NCBI RefSeq assembly: GCF_009707325.1
Contig: NZ_CP046103.1
Location: 496,001-560,000, forward strand
Length of the DNA: 64,000 bases
Direction: 5' to 3'
Source of the DNA: Pseudomonas sp. IB20
GTDB lineage: Bacteria; Pseudomonadota; Gammaproteobacteria; Pseudomonadales; Pseudomonadaceae
Position 1 is the first letter of the stretch. Every line of letters starts with the position of its first letter. The position numbers were made by a program, and so were the translations under genes. Of this stretch, positions 1-8,731 are shown one piece after another. The notes beneath the pieces are model-generated. The model was given only the letters and a program-made list of their open reading frames with translations. It made no database searches and was not told the DNA's origin.

Positions 1-259
1 CCTCAACGATGCGCCGATTGCCATTCAATTGGTCTACCGCGTTGAAGCGCCCGAATGGATCAGCGTCGAGTACATCAATGGCGGCGTAGACCCTGAAACG
101 CGCGCGTTCAGCCCGGGCAGCGTACTGAGCTTTCTCAACACGCAAAGTGCCTGGGAGCAGGCGCGTGAAGCCGGCAAGCCGCTGCGGTTCTCATTCGGCC
201 GGGCTGACCGCGAATACAAGGACCGTTGGTGCAACCCTGTACCGGTATTCAACGTATGA
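1..259 (+). CDS. C-terminal fragment of a Mig-14-like protein (5' end outside window)
   Basis: Open from the first base in the frame beginning at base 2, giving about 85 C-terminal residues up to TGA at 257-259. The tail motif FSFGRADREYKDRWCNP resembles the C-terminus of Mig-14/FemAB-like GNAT proteins, which are linked to antimicrobial-peptide resistance and lie beside the LPS core cluster in Pseudomonas. The next gene starts inside its stop codon (ATGA, 256-259), so the two are translationally coupled. The identification rests on this short tail plus synteny with PA5003, so it is only moderately secure. Confidence 0.6.
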   Translation, partial: LNDAPIAIQLVYRVEAPEWISVEYINGGVDPETRAFSPGSVLSFLNTQSAWEQAREAGKPLRFSFGRADREYKDRWCNPVPVFNV

Positions 260-1671
260 GCGAGTCGACGAGCCGTAAGCAGGCGCTGCTCAAGCGCCAC
301 CGCCGTAATAAACGCATCAGCCTGCTGATCGGCCTGCTGCTGTTGATTGGCGTGGGTGTGCTGGTGGCCTGGTGGCTGCCGCTGGTGCTTGCAGTGCTGG
401 CCTGGGTGGCCCATGAAGCCTGGTTTGCCGACCACCTGTTTTACTCGCCCAAGGACGACTACCAGTATCAGTTTGCAGCGGATACCGAGCAGCCCAAGGT
501 CACGCTGATCAACGGCCGGTTGGTGTTAGGCGAGGCGCTGGAGCTGGCGGGCAATGAGACCCTGATCCTCGCGCTGCGCCTCAAGAGCAGCGCGTTGGGC
601 CGCTTTATCGACCCGTTTATTACCTTGCCTGGCGCTGATCGCCAAGTGTTCGAGCGCGGCGTCAATGGCCTGCGCTACCTGAACCTCACCGGCCAAACGC
701 AAGCGCTGCTCGATGGGCAACTGCTGCTGGGGGCTCGGTGCTGCCGTGTGCTGGGTACGCCAGTGCTGTCGGTATTCCGTCAGCCTGATGTGCGCGAGCA
801 ACGGGTGATGGTCATTGCGCCGCACGCCGATGATGCCGAGTTGGCCGCCTTTGGCCTGTACAGCCAGGCGACTCAACCCTGGATCGTGACGTTGACGGCT
901 GGCGAGATCGAAGCCGAGCACTATCAGCACATGGGCCTGGGCAAGCCTGAGGCGGCACGCCTCAAGGGCCGTTTGCGTGCTTGGGACAGTGTCGCCGTAC
1001 CGCGTTGGGCTGGGGTGGCGCAGGAACATTGCGTTCAGCTGGGGTATTTCTGCCTGCAATTAGCGGCGATGAAAGCCGAGCCGGATCGCGCCGTGGCTTC
1101 GCGAGAGGCCGAGTTGAGCGACATCCGCCTGTTCCGCCAATTCAATCCGTTCCCTTTGCCGGCGGATGCCGATGGCCGGCCGACCTGGAACAACCTGCTG
1201 GCCGACCTGCGCGCGTTGCTGCTCATGGCCCGCCCGGAAGTCATCGTGTTGCCCCATCCGGTGCTCGATCCGCATCCTGATCATATCTGCGCGCAGCAAG
1301 CCGTATTGGAAGCCTTACAGGGGCTTGAATGGCAGCCGACGACGTTGCTCGGTTACGCCAATCACCTGCATGACAATGACCGCTGGCCGATGGGCGATTC
1401 GGGCGCCGGTATCGCTTTGCCACCATGTTTTGATTCGACGTACACTTTGCGTCCTTATTGCCTGCCGGTGTCCGAAGGCCGGCAGTGTGACAAGGCCATG
1501 TCGCTGGGCATGATGCATGACTTGCAGCCCAGGATGCCGTTCAAGCGGCGTGTGCGGCGTGTCATACAGCGCTGGCTGGCGGGAAGGGCTGTCTCGCCCT
1601 GGGGTGAGAACGAGTTTTTCCGCAAGGCCATTCGGCGGCATGAGCTTTTTTGGTTCATCAAGCACAAGTAA
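256..1671 (+). CDS. dnpA: PIG-L family de-N-acetylase (DnpA-like)
   Basis: 471 aa. ATG at 256 overlaps the previous stop by four bases. Two hydrophobic segments near residues 21-55 anchor a cytoplasmic enzyme domain. The PIG-L/LmbE zinc motif PHADD lies at residues 189-193 and a second metal-site motif HPDH at 340-343, both typical of N-acetyl-sugar deacetylases. In P. aeruginosa the syntenic gene dnpA (PA5002) sits in the LPS core cluster and affects persister formation. The natural substrate is unknown; a core-sugar or cell-surface N-acetyl group is the plausible target from the neighbourhood. Family assignment is secure, the gene name rests on synteny. Confidence 0.82.
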   Translation: MSESTSRKQALLKRHRRNKRISLLIGLLLLIGVGVLVAWWLPLVLAVLAWVAHEAWFADHLFYSPKDDYQYQFAADTEQPKVTLINGRLVLGEALELAGNETLILALRLKSSALGRFIDPFITLPGADRQVFERGVNGLRYLNLTGQTQALLDGQLLLGARCCRVLGTPVLSVFRQPDVREQRVMVIAPHADDAELAAFGLYSQATQPWIVTLTAGEIEAEHYQHMGLGKPEAARLKGRLRAWDSVAVPRWAGVAQEHCVQLGYFCLQLAAMKAEPDRAVASREAELSDIRLFRQFNPFPLPADADGRPTWNNLLADLRALLLMARPEVIVLPHPVLDPHPDHICAQQAVLEALQGLEWQPTTLLGYANHLHDNDRWPMGDSGAGIALPPCFDSTYTLRPYCLPVSEGRQCDKAMSLGMMHDLQPRMPFKRRVRRVIQRWLAGRAVSPWGENEFFRKAIRRHELFWFIKHK

Positions 1672-1687
1672 CGTTAAGCAACGTGTT

Positions 1688-1704
1688 GGAGCGCTGAGCG
1701 CTCC
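1688..1704. repeat. Short perfect hairpin between dnpA and the following gene
   Basis: GGAGCGC-TGA-GCGCTCC forms a perfect 7-bp stem with a 3-base loop, 16 bases after the dnpA stop. No T-run follows, so it is not a normal intrinsic terminator. It may stabilise the upstream mRNA end or modulate read-through. Confidence 0.4.
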
Positions 1705-1728
1705 CGTAAAACTGACAGTGAGTCCCCA

Positions 1729-2613
1729 GTGATCAATCCGTGCCCCCGCATCCTCTTCCTCATCCCATACTTTGGCCATTGGCCTTTCTGGATGCCGTTT
1801 TTTCTCGAAAGCTGCCGGCGCAATGCGGATATTGACTGGCTGTTGTTCAGCGACTGCCCGATACCGGACAACGTCCCGGACAATGTCAGGATTGAAAGCA
1901 TCAGCTTCGCTGATTACTGCGCGTTGGTTTCACAGCGTTTGTACATCAATTTTGCGCCGCAGGCCGCCTACAAGTTGTGCGACATCAAGCCTGCCTTGGG
2001 GCACATCCATGCCGATCGCCTAGAGGGGTACGATTTCTGGGCGTTTGGCGACCTGGACCTGATCTATGGCGACCTGCGCCGGTATTTCACGGCTGACCGC
2101 CTGGCCGGTTATGACTTGTTTTCGACCCATGAACGGCGGGTTGCCGGCCATTTGTGCCTGATGCGTAACACCGCCAGAAAGCGCCAGGTGTTTATGCGGA
2201 TCAAGGATTGGGAAGCGCGCTTCACCGATCAGGAGCATCATGCGCTGGACGAAGGCGCGTTCAGCCGTATTTTCCTGTGGCGCAAGAATTTTCCCAAGCC
2301 GTTGTTCAATCTGGTGGGCAAACTCAACCCGTGGCGCCGTCGCAGTGAGTTCACCGAGGCGTTCAGTACGCCGGGTGGTGTGATCAAGTGGCATGACGGC
2401 ACTGATCGCTTCCCGCACCAATGGTTTTGGAACAATGGTCGTTTGACCAACGACAGAGATGGCGACCGGGAATTTCCGTATTTCCATTTTGTCTGCTGGA
2501 AGCGTAATCAGTGGCCGTTGGTGCCCGCGCCAAGCGCTGAGTACACCGAGGCGCTGGCCGCTGAGTCATCCTGGGTTGTTGATGCCACAGGTTTCCATCG
2601 AGGAGAGTTATGA
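1729..2613 (+). CDS. Putative GT-A-fold glycosyltransferase (DUF6625-like)
   Basis: 294 aa, with a GTG start at 1729 and no convincing Shine-Dalgarno. The N-terminus (ILFLIPYFGHWPFW) reads like a Rossmann-type beta strand. FWAFGDLDLIYGDL near residues 102-115 contains a D-x-D motif of the type that binds metal and nucleotide sugar in GT-A enzymes such as the toxin/GT32-related families. Cys/Trp-rich segments follow. There is no signal peptide or membrane helix, so a cytoplasmic core-sugar transferase is likely. It sits between dnpA and two clear glycosyltransferases, and the next ATG overlaps its stop by four bases. Donor and acceptor cannot be read from sequence. I do not recall this gene at the P. 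aeruginosa locus, so it may be a lineage-specific core gene. Confidence 0.65.
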   Translation: MINPCPRILFLIPYFGHWPFWMPFFLESCRRNADIDWLLFSDCPIPDNVPDNVRIESISFADYCALVSQRLYINFAPQAAYKLCDIKPALGHIHADRLEGYDFWAFGDLDLIYGDLRRYFTADRLAGYDLFSTHERRVAGHLCLMRNTARKRQVFMRIKDWEARFTDQEHHALDEGAFSRIFLWRKNFPKPLFNLVGKLNPWRRRSEFTEAFSTPGGVIKWHDGTDRFPHQWFWNNGRLTNDRDGDREFPYFHFVCWKRNQWPLVPAPSAEYTEALAAESSWVVDATGFHRGEL

Positions 2614-3764
2614 GTCGGCCTTTCAAGGTCCTGCAATTGCAGCCTGACTACAATGTTAAATCCCATGATTTTGCCGACTTGGCCGAACAGATCGTCAAGG
2701 CATTGCCTGCGGACCGCTATGAAGTCACCGCCGCGTTCCTGCGTGGCCAGCCGGAGCCTGGGGGGCCGGTCAGTCGCGCGGCGACCTCCGTCTACTTCGA
2801 GTTTTCCGACGCGTCACTCAAGGGCTTGAGGCTGCGCGCCATGTGGCAGTTGTATAAGTTCTGCCGCAGGGAAAAGTTTGACGTCGTGGTGTGCAACCGC
2901 TTCAAACCGGTCAACATGATGTTGCAGCTGAACCGCTGGCTGAAGATCCCGTTGTGTATCGGCATCTCCCACGGCTTCGGCGAGTATGACCGTCTGTACC
3001 GACGCAAGCAGGCGCAGCGCTGGGTCGACGAGCACTGGCGTTTTGTCGGTGTGTCGCCGGCGGTCAAGCAGTACCTGTTGGACTGCAACTGCGGGTTTAC
3101 CGATAGCAATACCTACGCCATCACCAATGCCATCGACATCGAGCAGGCCGAAGCCTTGCAGCATTCGCGTGAACGCGCGCGTGAGTTGCTGGGCATCGAC
3201 CCTTCGGTGCGTTTGATCGGCGCCTTGGGGCGCCTGGTGCCGGTCAAGGGGCACACCTATTTGTTGCAGGCGTTCGCCGCACTCAAAGACAAATACCCCA
3301 CAGCGCAGCTCGCCATCATTGGCGCGGGGCGTGAGGAGTCCAACCTCGCCGCGCAAATCCAGAGCCTTGGCTTGGCTGGGCGTGTGCACTTGTTGGGCTT
3401 CAAGGAAAATGCCCTGCAGTACGTTCGCGCCTTTGATATCTGGGCGATGCCTTCCCTGGCCGAAGGCCTGGGCCTGGCGCTGCTGGAAGGCATGAGCGGG
3501 CGCCTGCCGGTGATCGCGTCAAGCGTGCCGGCCATGCTGCCGCTGATTGAAGGGGCGGGCGGCCTGGCGGTTGAGCCGGCCAACGTCCCCGAGTTGACCC
3601 AGGCGCTGGATACCTACCTGGCGCTGCCCGATGAAACGCTCGTGCAAAAAGGCGAGCGGGCCTACCAGTACCTCCAGGCGGAGCACGACATTGAAGTGTT
3701 CCGTCAGCAATACCTCGAACTGATTGATTCAGGATTGGCTCAAGCCCGCAGGAACAATGTATGA
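2610..3764 (+). CDS. GT4 family glycosyltransferase, LPS core/surface polysaccharide
   Basis: 384 aa. ATG at 2610 overlaps the previous stop (ATGA), with GAGGAG just upstream as ribosome site. GT-B fold: an N-terminal acceptor half to about residue 190, then the donor-binding half with GRLVPVKG and the GT4 signature E-x7-E in AEGLGLALLEGM near residue 290. Position and family match PA5001 (ssg), needed for a complete LPS core and surface polysaccharide in pseudomonads. The enzyme probably acts on the cytoplasmic face of the inner membrane before MsbA export. Family is certain, the ssg identity is by synteny only. Confidence 0.8.
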   Translation: MSRPFKVLQLQPDYNVKSHDFADLAEQIVKALPADRYEVTAAFLRGQPEPGGPVSRAATSVYFEFSDASLKGLRLRAMWQLYKFCRREKFDVVVCNRFKPVNMMLQLNRWLKIPLCIGISHGFGEYDRLYRRKQAQRWVDEHWRFVGVSPAVKQYLLDCNCGFTDSNTYAITNAIDIEQAEALQHSRERARELLGIDPSVRLIGALGRLVPVKGHTYLLQAFAALKDKYPTAQLAIIGAGREESNLAAQIQSLGLAGRVHLLGFKENALQYVRAFDIWAMPSLAEGLGLALLEGMSGRLPVIASSVPAMLPLIEGAGGLAVEPANVPELTQALDTYLALPDETLVQKGERAYQYLQAEHDIEVFRQQYLELIDSGLAQARRNNV

Positions 3765-4645
3765 ACCAGAGTCAGCCCTTGGTCACGGTGATCATCGCGT
3801 CCTATAACCATGCGCCGTACATCGAGCAAAGCATCCTCAGTGCCCTGAACCAGACGTATCCAAACATCGAGTTGTTGGTGATTGATGATGGGTCGACAGA
3901 CGACAGTGTCGAGCGTATTCGTCGGTTGCAGGAACACCACACCTTCGACTTTCGCGTCCAGCAGAACCAAGGCCTGACCAACACGCTCAATGGCGCGATT
4001 GCACGCTCCCAAGGCCCGTTGGTTGTGCCGTTCGGTTCCGACGACATCATGTTGCCAGAGCGGATTGCGACCCAAGTGGCCTATATGGATGGCAAGCCGG
4101 AGGTGGGGATCTGCGCGGGTAACATCGAACTGATCGACGCCCAAGGCGAGCTGTTTCCTGAAAAGCGCCAGCGTCGCGACGTGCCGTTTCGGCGCCTGGA
4201 CTTCGACGATATGTTCTTGGAGCGCAAACCGTACCCGCCCGCACCCACGCTGATGATCCGGCGCGAGGCGCTGGAGAAGGTCGGTGGGTTTGATCCGAAG
4301 ATTCGTCTGGAAGACTTGTTGATCGAGTTGAAAATTACCCACGCCGGGTACTTCATCGATGGCTTGAACGTGGTCATGGCCCGCTATCGCAAGCACGCCA
4401 CCAACTCGTACAAGAACCATCGATTCATGATCGACAATATCTTGCGTTCCTACGCGTTGTTCAGCGACCACCCGCTCTATGACGAGGTGCGTTACAAGTT
4501 CCTCAGCTCCATGTTCCTCAAGACCGCCAACCGTGATCGTAAGTTGGCGCGCGAGCTGCTGGCGCAGATCCCGTTCCGGGCCTGGAATAAGAAAACCTGG
4601 CGCGGCTTGAGCCGGTTGTATTTTTCCCCGCTGGAGAAAGACTGA
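3761..4645 (+). CDS. GT2 family glycosyltransferase, likely LPS outer-core (WapR-like)
   Basis: 294 aa. The start overlaps the preceding stop by four bases. Classic GT2/GT-A domain: VTVIIASYNHAPYIEQSI at residues 8-25, IDDGSTDDS near 42-50, and a GSDD metal motif near residue 91. The position corresponds to PA5000 (wapR), a rhamnosyltransferase that makes the core form capped by O antigen. That function is inferred from position only. It is the last gene of this run and is followed by a strong hairpin shared with the convergent ligase gene. Confidence 0.78.
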   Translation: MNQSQPLVTVIIASYNHAPYIEQSILSALNQTYPNIELLVIDDGSTDDSVERIRRLQEHHTFDFRVQQNQGLTNTLNGAIARSQGPLVVPFGSDDIMLPERIATQVAYMDGKPEVGICAGNIELIDAQGELFPEKRQRRDVPFRRLDFDDMFLERKPYPPAPTLMIRREALEKVGGFDPKIRLEDLLIELKITHAGYFIDGLNVVMARYRKHATNSYKNHRFMIDNILRSYALFSDHPLYDEVRYKFLSSMFLKTANRDRKLARELLAQIPFRAWNKKTWRGLSRLYFSPLEKD

Positions 4646-4653
4646 CAGCGCAT

Positions 4654-4679
4654 TGTGCGCCCCAGCCCTGGGGCGCACA
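4654..4679. terminator. Bidirectional hairpin between convergent LPS genes
   Basis: TGTGCGCCCCA-GCCC-TGGGGCGCACA is a perfect 11-bp stem with a 4-base loop, placed between two convergent stop codons. No T-tract follows, so termination may be partial or Rho-assisted. Location and stability make it the obvious boundary element. Confidence 0.5.
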
Positions 4680-4688
4680 GGCTTGCTG

Positions 4689-6548
4689 TTAGGCGCCGGG
4701 GCGCGCGAGTGTCAGCACTTGCTCACGCAGCTTTACCGTGGCTTGCGGCGAGGCTACTGACGCATAGCCCTTGGCCAACTGTTCAAAATGGGTTTCGAAC
4801 AACCAGCTGCGGTCCTGCGGGTAACGCTGCATGTGCTTCAGGTTGCGCTGGCGCAGCGTGTTGCGCAGTGCTGACGGGTAAATGCGCATGTCGGCCACGT
4901 CGATCAGCCCGAACTCACCATCTTCCAGAAGCAGGACATTGCCCAAGTGCAGCGAGCGGAAGTACACGCCGCGTTCGTGCAGCTGTGCCATGAACCGGCC
5001 AAAACGTTCGATCAGCGACTCTCGCAGGCTGGCGTCCAGGCTTTGCAGCGCCTGGCGCAGGGTCAGGCCCGGTAGCGGCCGATAACGCACGGCGCTGCTG
5101 CCATCTTGCAAGCTGTACAGGTCGAGGATAGGCGGCGAAGCAATACTCAATTGCTGCAGCTGTTCGCTGTTGCTGGCGAAGCGCTCCGAATAGGGATTAA
5201 ACCGGCCGGAGGTGTACCAGCGGCGCGCCCTGAACAGTTTGAGGAAGCTGCCGTCCTCCAGGCGTAGCACCTTCGGGCCCAGACCATCCTCCTCGATGAC
5301 GTGGGCACCGTTGCACAACGCTTCAAAGGCCTGTGGCTTGGGCGTTGCTACTGGCATGCGCAGCAGGCTGCGGCGGCGTTGGGCGATGCTCAGGCCGGCG
5401 ATCAGTGCCAGTGGAACCCACAGCAAAAACCAGTGCTCCTTGGGCCGCGACAGAATGCCACCGCCTTCGGTCAGGCCGGCGCCGATGCCGTAGGCCAGCA
5501 GTGACGATGCCAGGATAAACAGTGGCTGCGCCCGCTCTTTGAGGCTTTTGTACAAGCCCCAGCCGAGCATGAAGAGCCATGGGATAAAGCCGATGATGCC
5601 GACGTAATACAGCACGCCCAAGGCAAAGTTGTGGGGCTCGCGAAGTGTCCCGTCGTAGTTCGCAGGCTGCACGTAGAGTTCGGAGTCGTAGCTGTGGCCG
5701 ATCCATGGATGATCAGCGATACGGCCCAGAATGATGCGCCAGATCTCCAGGCGGAATGAGCTGCCGCGTTCGGTAATCAGTTGTGGGTAAAACAGCAGCA
5801 ATGCGGCGGCCGCCGCTATCAGGCCTGCAACCATCAGCACCGAACGACGATTGCGGCTGAGCAAGCCCATCCAGAGCACCGCCAGAACCAGCGCAACCAA
5901 CGGCGTCCTGGAGCCTGTCGCCAGCACTGCCAGGGTCATGATTGCCAGGGCGGGAACGCTGAGCCAGAGCATGTGCAAGCGTTTGGTGGTTACACAGACG
6001 TACAGCCAGTACACGCAGAAAAAGCCGAACAGGTGCGAACTGAGCAGCGGGTTGTCGAGGGCGCCCAGGCCGCCGATCATGCGCATGCCCGGCTCAAAAC
6101 CTTTGGCGAACGCCACCAGGTTGCCCAGGCACACCACCAGTGCAATCACCGCGGCACTGAAGAAGACCGGCTTGAACAGCTCGTTGCGGTAATGCAGCAG
6201 CAACCCGCAGCCAGCAAACAACATGAACGTTTGCAGCGGTACCTTGAACAGGTTGGAGTCGCCGGTAGGTTCAGGGCTCCACAGCACGGTGGTCAGCGCC
6301 CAGGCGCAAAATGCCAGGAGGGCGACCACTAAGGGCTCACGCAGCAACTCTTTGAGTTCCTGGGGGCGCAAGCACAGCAGCAGCAAGGTCGGGACACTGA
6401 AGAAACCGTAGTAGAACCGGTGCATTACATTGCGATTAGTGACGTAGAACAGCGAGCTCAGCAGCAACAATAAGCCAATGGGCAAAATCCATAGGACCAC
6501 GAAGTCGAAAACGCGATTTGAGCCATAAGTAAGGCGCTTGGAGTGCAT
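4689..6548 (-). CDS. waaL: O-antigen ligase (WaaL) fused to a LPS-kinase-like domain
   Basis: 619 aa from the ATG at 6548; an in-frame ATG at 6641 would add 31 poorly hydrophobic residues, so I prefer the shorter form. Residues 1 to about 390 are a polytopic membrane protein with around a dozen helices and a large periplasmic loop holding RLEIWR and the conserved H of EPHNFALGVLYYVG, typical of Wzy/WaaL ligases that join O antigen to lipid A-core. From about residue 400 a soluble Kdo/WaaP-like kinase fold follows (LHERGVYFRSLHLGNVLL, then GLIDVADM). In P. aeruginosa these are separate neighbours (PA4999, PA4998). The usual H-x-D catalytic loop Asp is replaced here (FRSLHLGN), so kinase activity is uncertain. 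Divergent from msbA. Confidence 0.8.
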   Translation of the reverse strand: MHSKRLTYGSNRVFDFVVLWILPIGLLLLLSSLFYVTNRNVMHRFYYGFFSVPTLLLLCLRPQELKELLREPLVVALLAFCAWALTTVLWSPEPTGDSNLFKVPLQTFMLFAGCGLLLHYRNELFKPVFFSAAVIALVVCLGNLVAFAKGFEPGMRMIGGLGALDNPLLSSHLFGFFCVYWLYVCVTTKRLHMLWLSVPALAIMTLAVLATGSRTPLVALVLAVLWMGLLSRNRRSVLMVAGLIAAAAALLLFYPQLITERGSSFRLEIWRIILGRIADHPWIGHSYDSELYVQPANYDGTLREPHNFALGVLYYVGIIGFIPWLFMLGWGLYKSLKERAQPLFILASSLLAYGIGAGLTEGGGILSRPKEHWFLLWVPLALIAGLSIAQRRRSLLRMPVATPKPQAFEALCNGAHVIEEDGLGPKVLRLEDGSFLKLFRARRWYTSGRFNPYSERFASNSEQLQQLSIASPPILDLYSLQDGSSAVRYRPLPGLTLRQALQSLDASLRESLIERFGRFMAQLHERGVYFRSLHLGNVLLLEDGEFGLIDVADMRIYPSALRNTLRQRNLKHMQRYPQDRSWLFETHFEQLAKGYASVASPQATVKLREQVLTLARPGA

Positions 6549-6578
6549 ACAGAAAAGCCATTCCAGAATAGAGAAAGC

Positions 6579-6607
6579 CGACCATCTTAAAGTAGTGGCT
6601 ATATAAT
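6579..6607 (+). promoter_or_regulatory. Putative sigma70 promoter for msbA
   Basis: A perfect -10 hexamer TATAAT lies at 6602-6607, about 100 bases before the msbA ATG, with only a weak -35 (CGACCA region) 17 bases upstream. Position in the 159-base divergent gap supports use as the msbA-hldE promoter. Confidence 0.4.
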
Positions 6608-6707
6608 GTCGTCGGTTGGATCCAACCGGGCCGAGGGTCATGCCGGGTGCAAGTACAACAGAGAAGCTGTGCTAAAGTCAGCCTCCTTTTTCAAAACGCC
6701 GCGTGAT

Positions 6708-8513
6708 ATGACCGACTCCAGTCCGAGCGCAAGCCCTTCGAGCTTGAAAATATACTTCCGCCTGCTCATGTACGTTAAGCCCTACGCTGGCTTGTTCGCG
6801 TTGAGTATCGTCGGATTTCTGATTTTCGCGTCGACCCAGCCCATGCTGGGGTACATCCTCAAGTACTTCGTCGACGGTCTGTCCAACCCTGAAGCGGTGC
6901 TGTTCCCCAACGTACCGTTCCTGCGTGACCTGCAATTGCTGCAAGCCGTGCCGTTGTTGATCATTCTGATCGCAGCCTGGCAGGGCCTGGGTTCGTTCCT
7001 GGGCAACTACTTGCTGGCCAAGGTCTCTTTGGGCCTGGTCCACGACCTGCGGGTGCAGTTGTTCAACAACCTGCTGACGCTGCCCAACCGCTACTTCGAC
7101 AACCACAACTCCGGGCACCTGATTTCGCGCATCACCTTCAACGTGACCATGGTCACGGGGGCGGCGACCGATGCTATCAAGGTGGTGATCCGCGAAGGCA
7201 TGACGGTGATCTTCCTGTTTGCCTCGCTGCTGTACATGAATTGGCGCCTGACGCTGGTGATGATCGCTATCCTGCCGTTGATTGCAGTGATGGTCAGCAC
7301 GGCCAGTAAGAAATTCCGCAAGCAGAGCAAGAAGATCCAGGTGGCCATGGGCGACGTGACCCACGTGGCTTCGGAAACCATCCAGGGTTATCGCGTGGTG
7401 CGCAGCTTCGGCGGTGAAGTCTACGAGGAGAAGCGCTTCCTCAAAGCCAGCCAAGGCAACACCGACAAGCAACTGCGCATGACCCGCACCGGGGCGATCT
7501 ACACCCCGTTGCTGCAACTGGTGATCTACACTGCCATGGCGGTGCTGATGTTCCTGGTGCTTTACCTTCGCGGCGACGCTTCGGCCGGTGACATGGTGGC
7601 TTACATCACCTTGGCCGGCTTGCTGCCCAAGCCGATCCGCCAATTGTCGGAAGTCAGCTCGACCATCCAGAAGGGTGTGGCCGGCGCTGAAAGCATTTTC
7701 GAGCAGTTGGACGAAGAGCAGGAAGTCGACGGCGGCACCCTCGAGCGCGACAAGGTCAGTGGCCGGCTGGAAGTGCGCAACCTGAACTTCACCTACCCTG
7801 GCACCGAACGCCATGTGCTCAAGGACATCAGCTTTACCGCTGAGCCTGGGCAGATGATCGCCCTGGTGGGCCGTTCCGGCAGCGGCAAGTCGACTCTCGC
7901 CAGTCTGATCCCGCGCTTCTACCACCATGAAAGCGGCGAAATCCTGCTGGACGGCGTAGAGGTTGAGGATTACAAGCTGCTCAACCTGCGCAAACACATT
8001 GCCCAGGTAACGCAGCATGTGACCTTGTTCAGCGACACCGTGACCAACAACATCGCCTACGGCGACCTGGCCGGCGCGCCGCGTGCGGACGTTGAAGCGG
8101 CTGCGGCGGATGCCTATGCCAAGGACTTCATTGACCAGTTGCCAAAAGGCTTCGACACCCAGGTCGGTGAAAACGGCGTGCTGCTTTCCGGTGGCCAGCG
8201 ACAGCGCCTGGCAATCGCCCGGGCCTTGCTGAAGAACGCGCCGCTGTTGATTCTCGACGAGGCCACCTCGGCCCTCGACACCGAATCCGAGCGGCACATT
8301 CAGGCGGCCTTGGACAAAGTCATGCAGGGCCGCACTACCCTGGTAATCGCGCATCGCCTGTCCACCATCGAGAAGGCCGACTTGATCCTGGTGATGGACG
8401 ACGGTCGAATTGTCGAGCGCGGCACCCACGGCGAGCTGCTGGCGCAGAACGGCTATTACGCCCGCCTGCATGCCATGGGCCTGGATGCCCCCGTAGCGGC
8501 CGATATTACTTAA
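6708..8513 (+). CDS. msbA: Lipid A export permease/ATP-binding protein MsbA
   Basis: 601 aa, the usual MsbA length. The ATG at 6708 is chosen because the sequence from there (MTDSSPSASP, then helix 1 at about 20-50) matches the family, and upstream in-frame codons look non-coding. Six-helix transmembrane domain to about residue 330, then an ABC domain: Walker A GRSGSGKST near 388, signature LSGGQRQR near 493, Walker B with DEATSALD near 517 and the switch His in IAHRLST. A homodimer flips lipid A-core across the inner membrane using ATP. Its place between core glycosyltransferases, ligase and hldE fits that role. Confidence 0.95.
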   Translation: MTDSSPSASPSSLKIYFRLLMYVKPYAGLFALSIVGFLIFASTQPMLGYILKYFVDGLSNPEAVLFPNVPFLRDLQLLQAVPLLIILIAAWQGLGSFLGNYLLAKVSLGLVHDLRVQLFNNLLTLPNRYFDNHNSGHLISRITFNVTMVTGAATDAIKVVIREGMTVIFLFASLLYMNWRLTLVMIAILPLIAVMVSTASKKFRKQSKKIQVAMGDVTHVASETIQGYRVVRSFGGEVYEEKRFLKASQGNTDKQLRMTRTGAIYTPLLQLVIYTAMAVLMFLVLYLRGDASAGDMVAYITLAGLLPKPIRQLSEVSSTIQKGVAGAESIFEQLDEEQEVDGGTLERDKVSGRLEVRNLNFTYPGTERHVLKDISFTAEPGQMIALVGRSGSGKSTLASLIPRFYHHESGEILLDGVEVEDYKLLNLRKHIAQVTQHVTLFSDTVTNNIAYGDLAGAPRADVEAAAADAYAKDFIDQLPKGFDTQVGENGVLLSGGQRQRLAIARALLKNAPLLILDEATSALDTESERHIQAALDKVMQGRTTLVIAHRLSTIEKADLILVMDDGRIVERGTHGELLAQNGYYARLHAMGLDAPVAADIT

Positions 8514-8520
8514 AGGCCTT

Positions 8521-8610
8521 TGTGGGAACGGGCTTGCCCGCGATAACGGAGTGTCAGTCACCGAATGTTTCGACTGATTCAGCGCTATCGCGGGCAAGCC
8601 CGCTCCCACA
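8521..8610. repeat. REP-like inverted pair (class A)
   Basis: Left arm TGTGGGAACGGGCTTGCCCG at 8521 and right arm ending GGGCAAGCCCGCTCCCACA at 8610 are near-perfect reverse complements separated by about 38 bases. Each arm also contains its own short palindrome (GGGCTTGCCCG). This is the two-headed arrangement of Pseudomonas REP/REPIN elements. It sits downstream of msbA, before hldE. Confidence 0.8.
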
Positions 8611-8667
8611 GGTGTTCATCAGCGGATTCACTCCCGTGTCTGCCGCGACATCTTCTGTCACGCCCTC

Positions 8668-8697
8668 CACAAGCCTCCTGTAACCCTGTGCTAATAT
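8668..8697 (+). promoter_or_regulatory. Possible hldE promoter
   Basis: TAATAT at 8692-8697 is a good -10 hexamer about 35 bases before the hldE ATG. The -35 region (CACAAG) is poor. It would give hldE expression independent of msbA across the REP element. Confidence 0.3.
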
Positions 8698-8731
8698 CGC
8701 GCCCCTGTTCATTTTGTATGTGGGTTGCTCC

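Noticed and set aside
6549..6641. Longer N-terminus for the ligase/kinase fusion starting at 6641
   Set aside because: It would run across the TATAAT of msbA and adds polar residues not expected before the first helix of WaaL. Not fully excluded.
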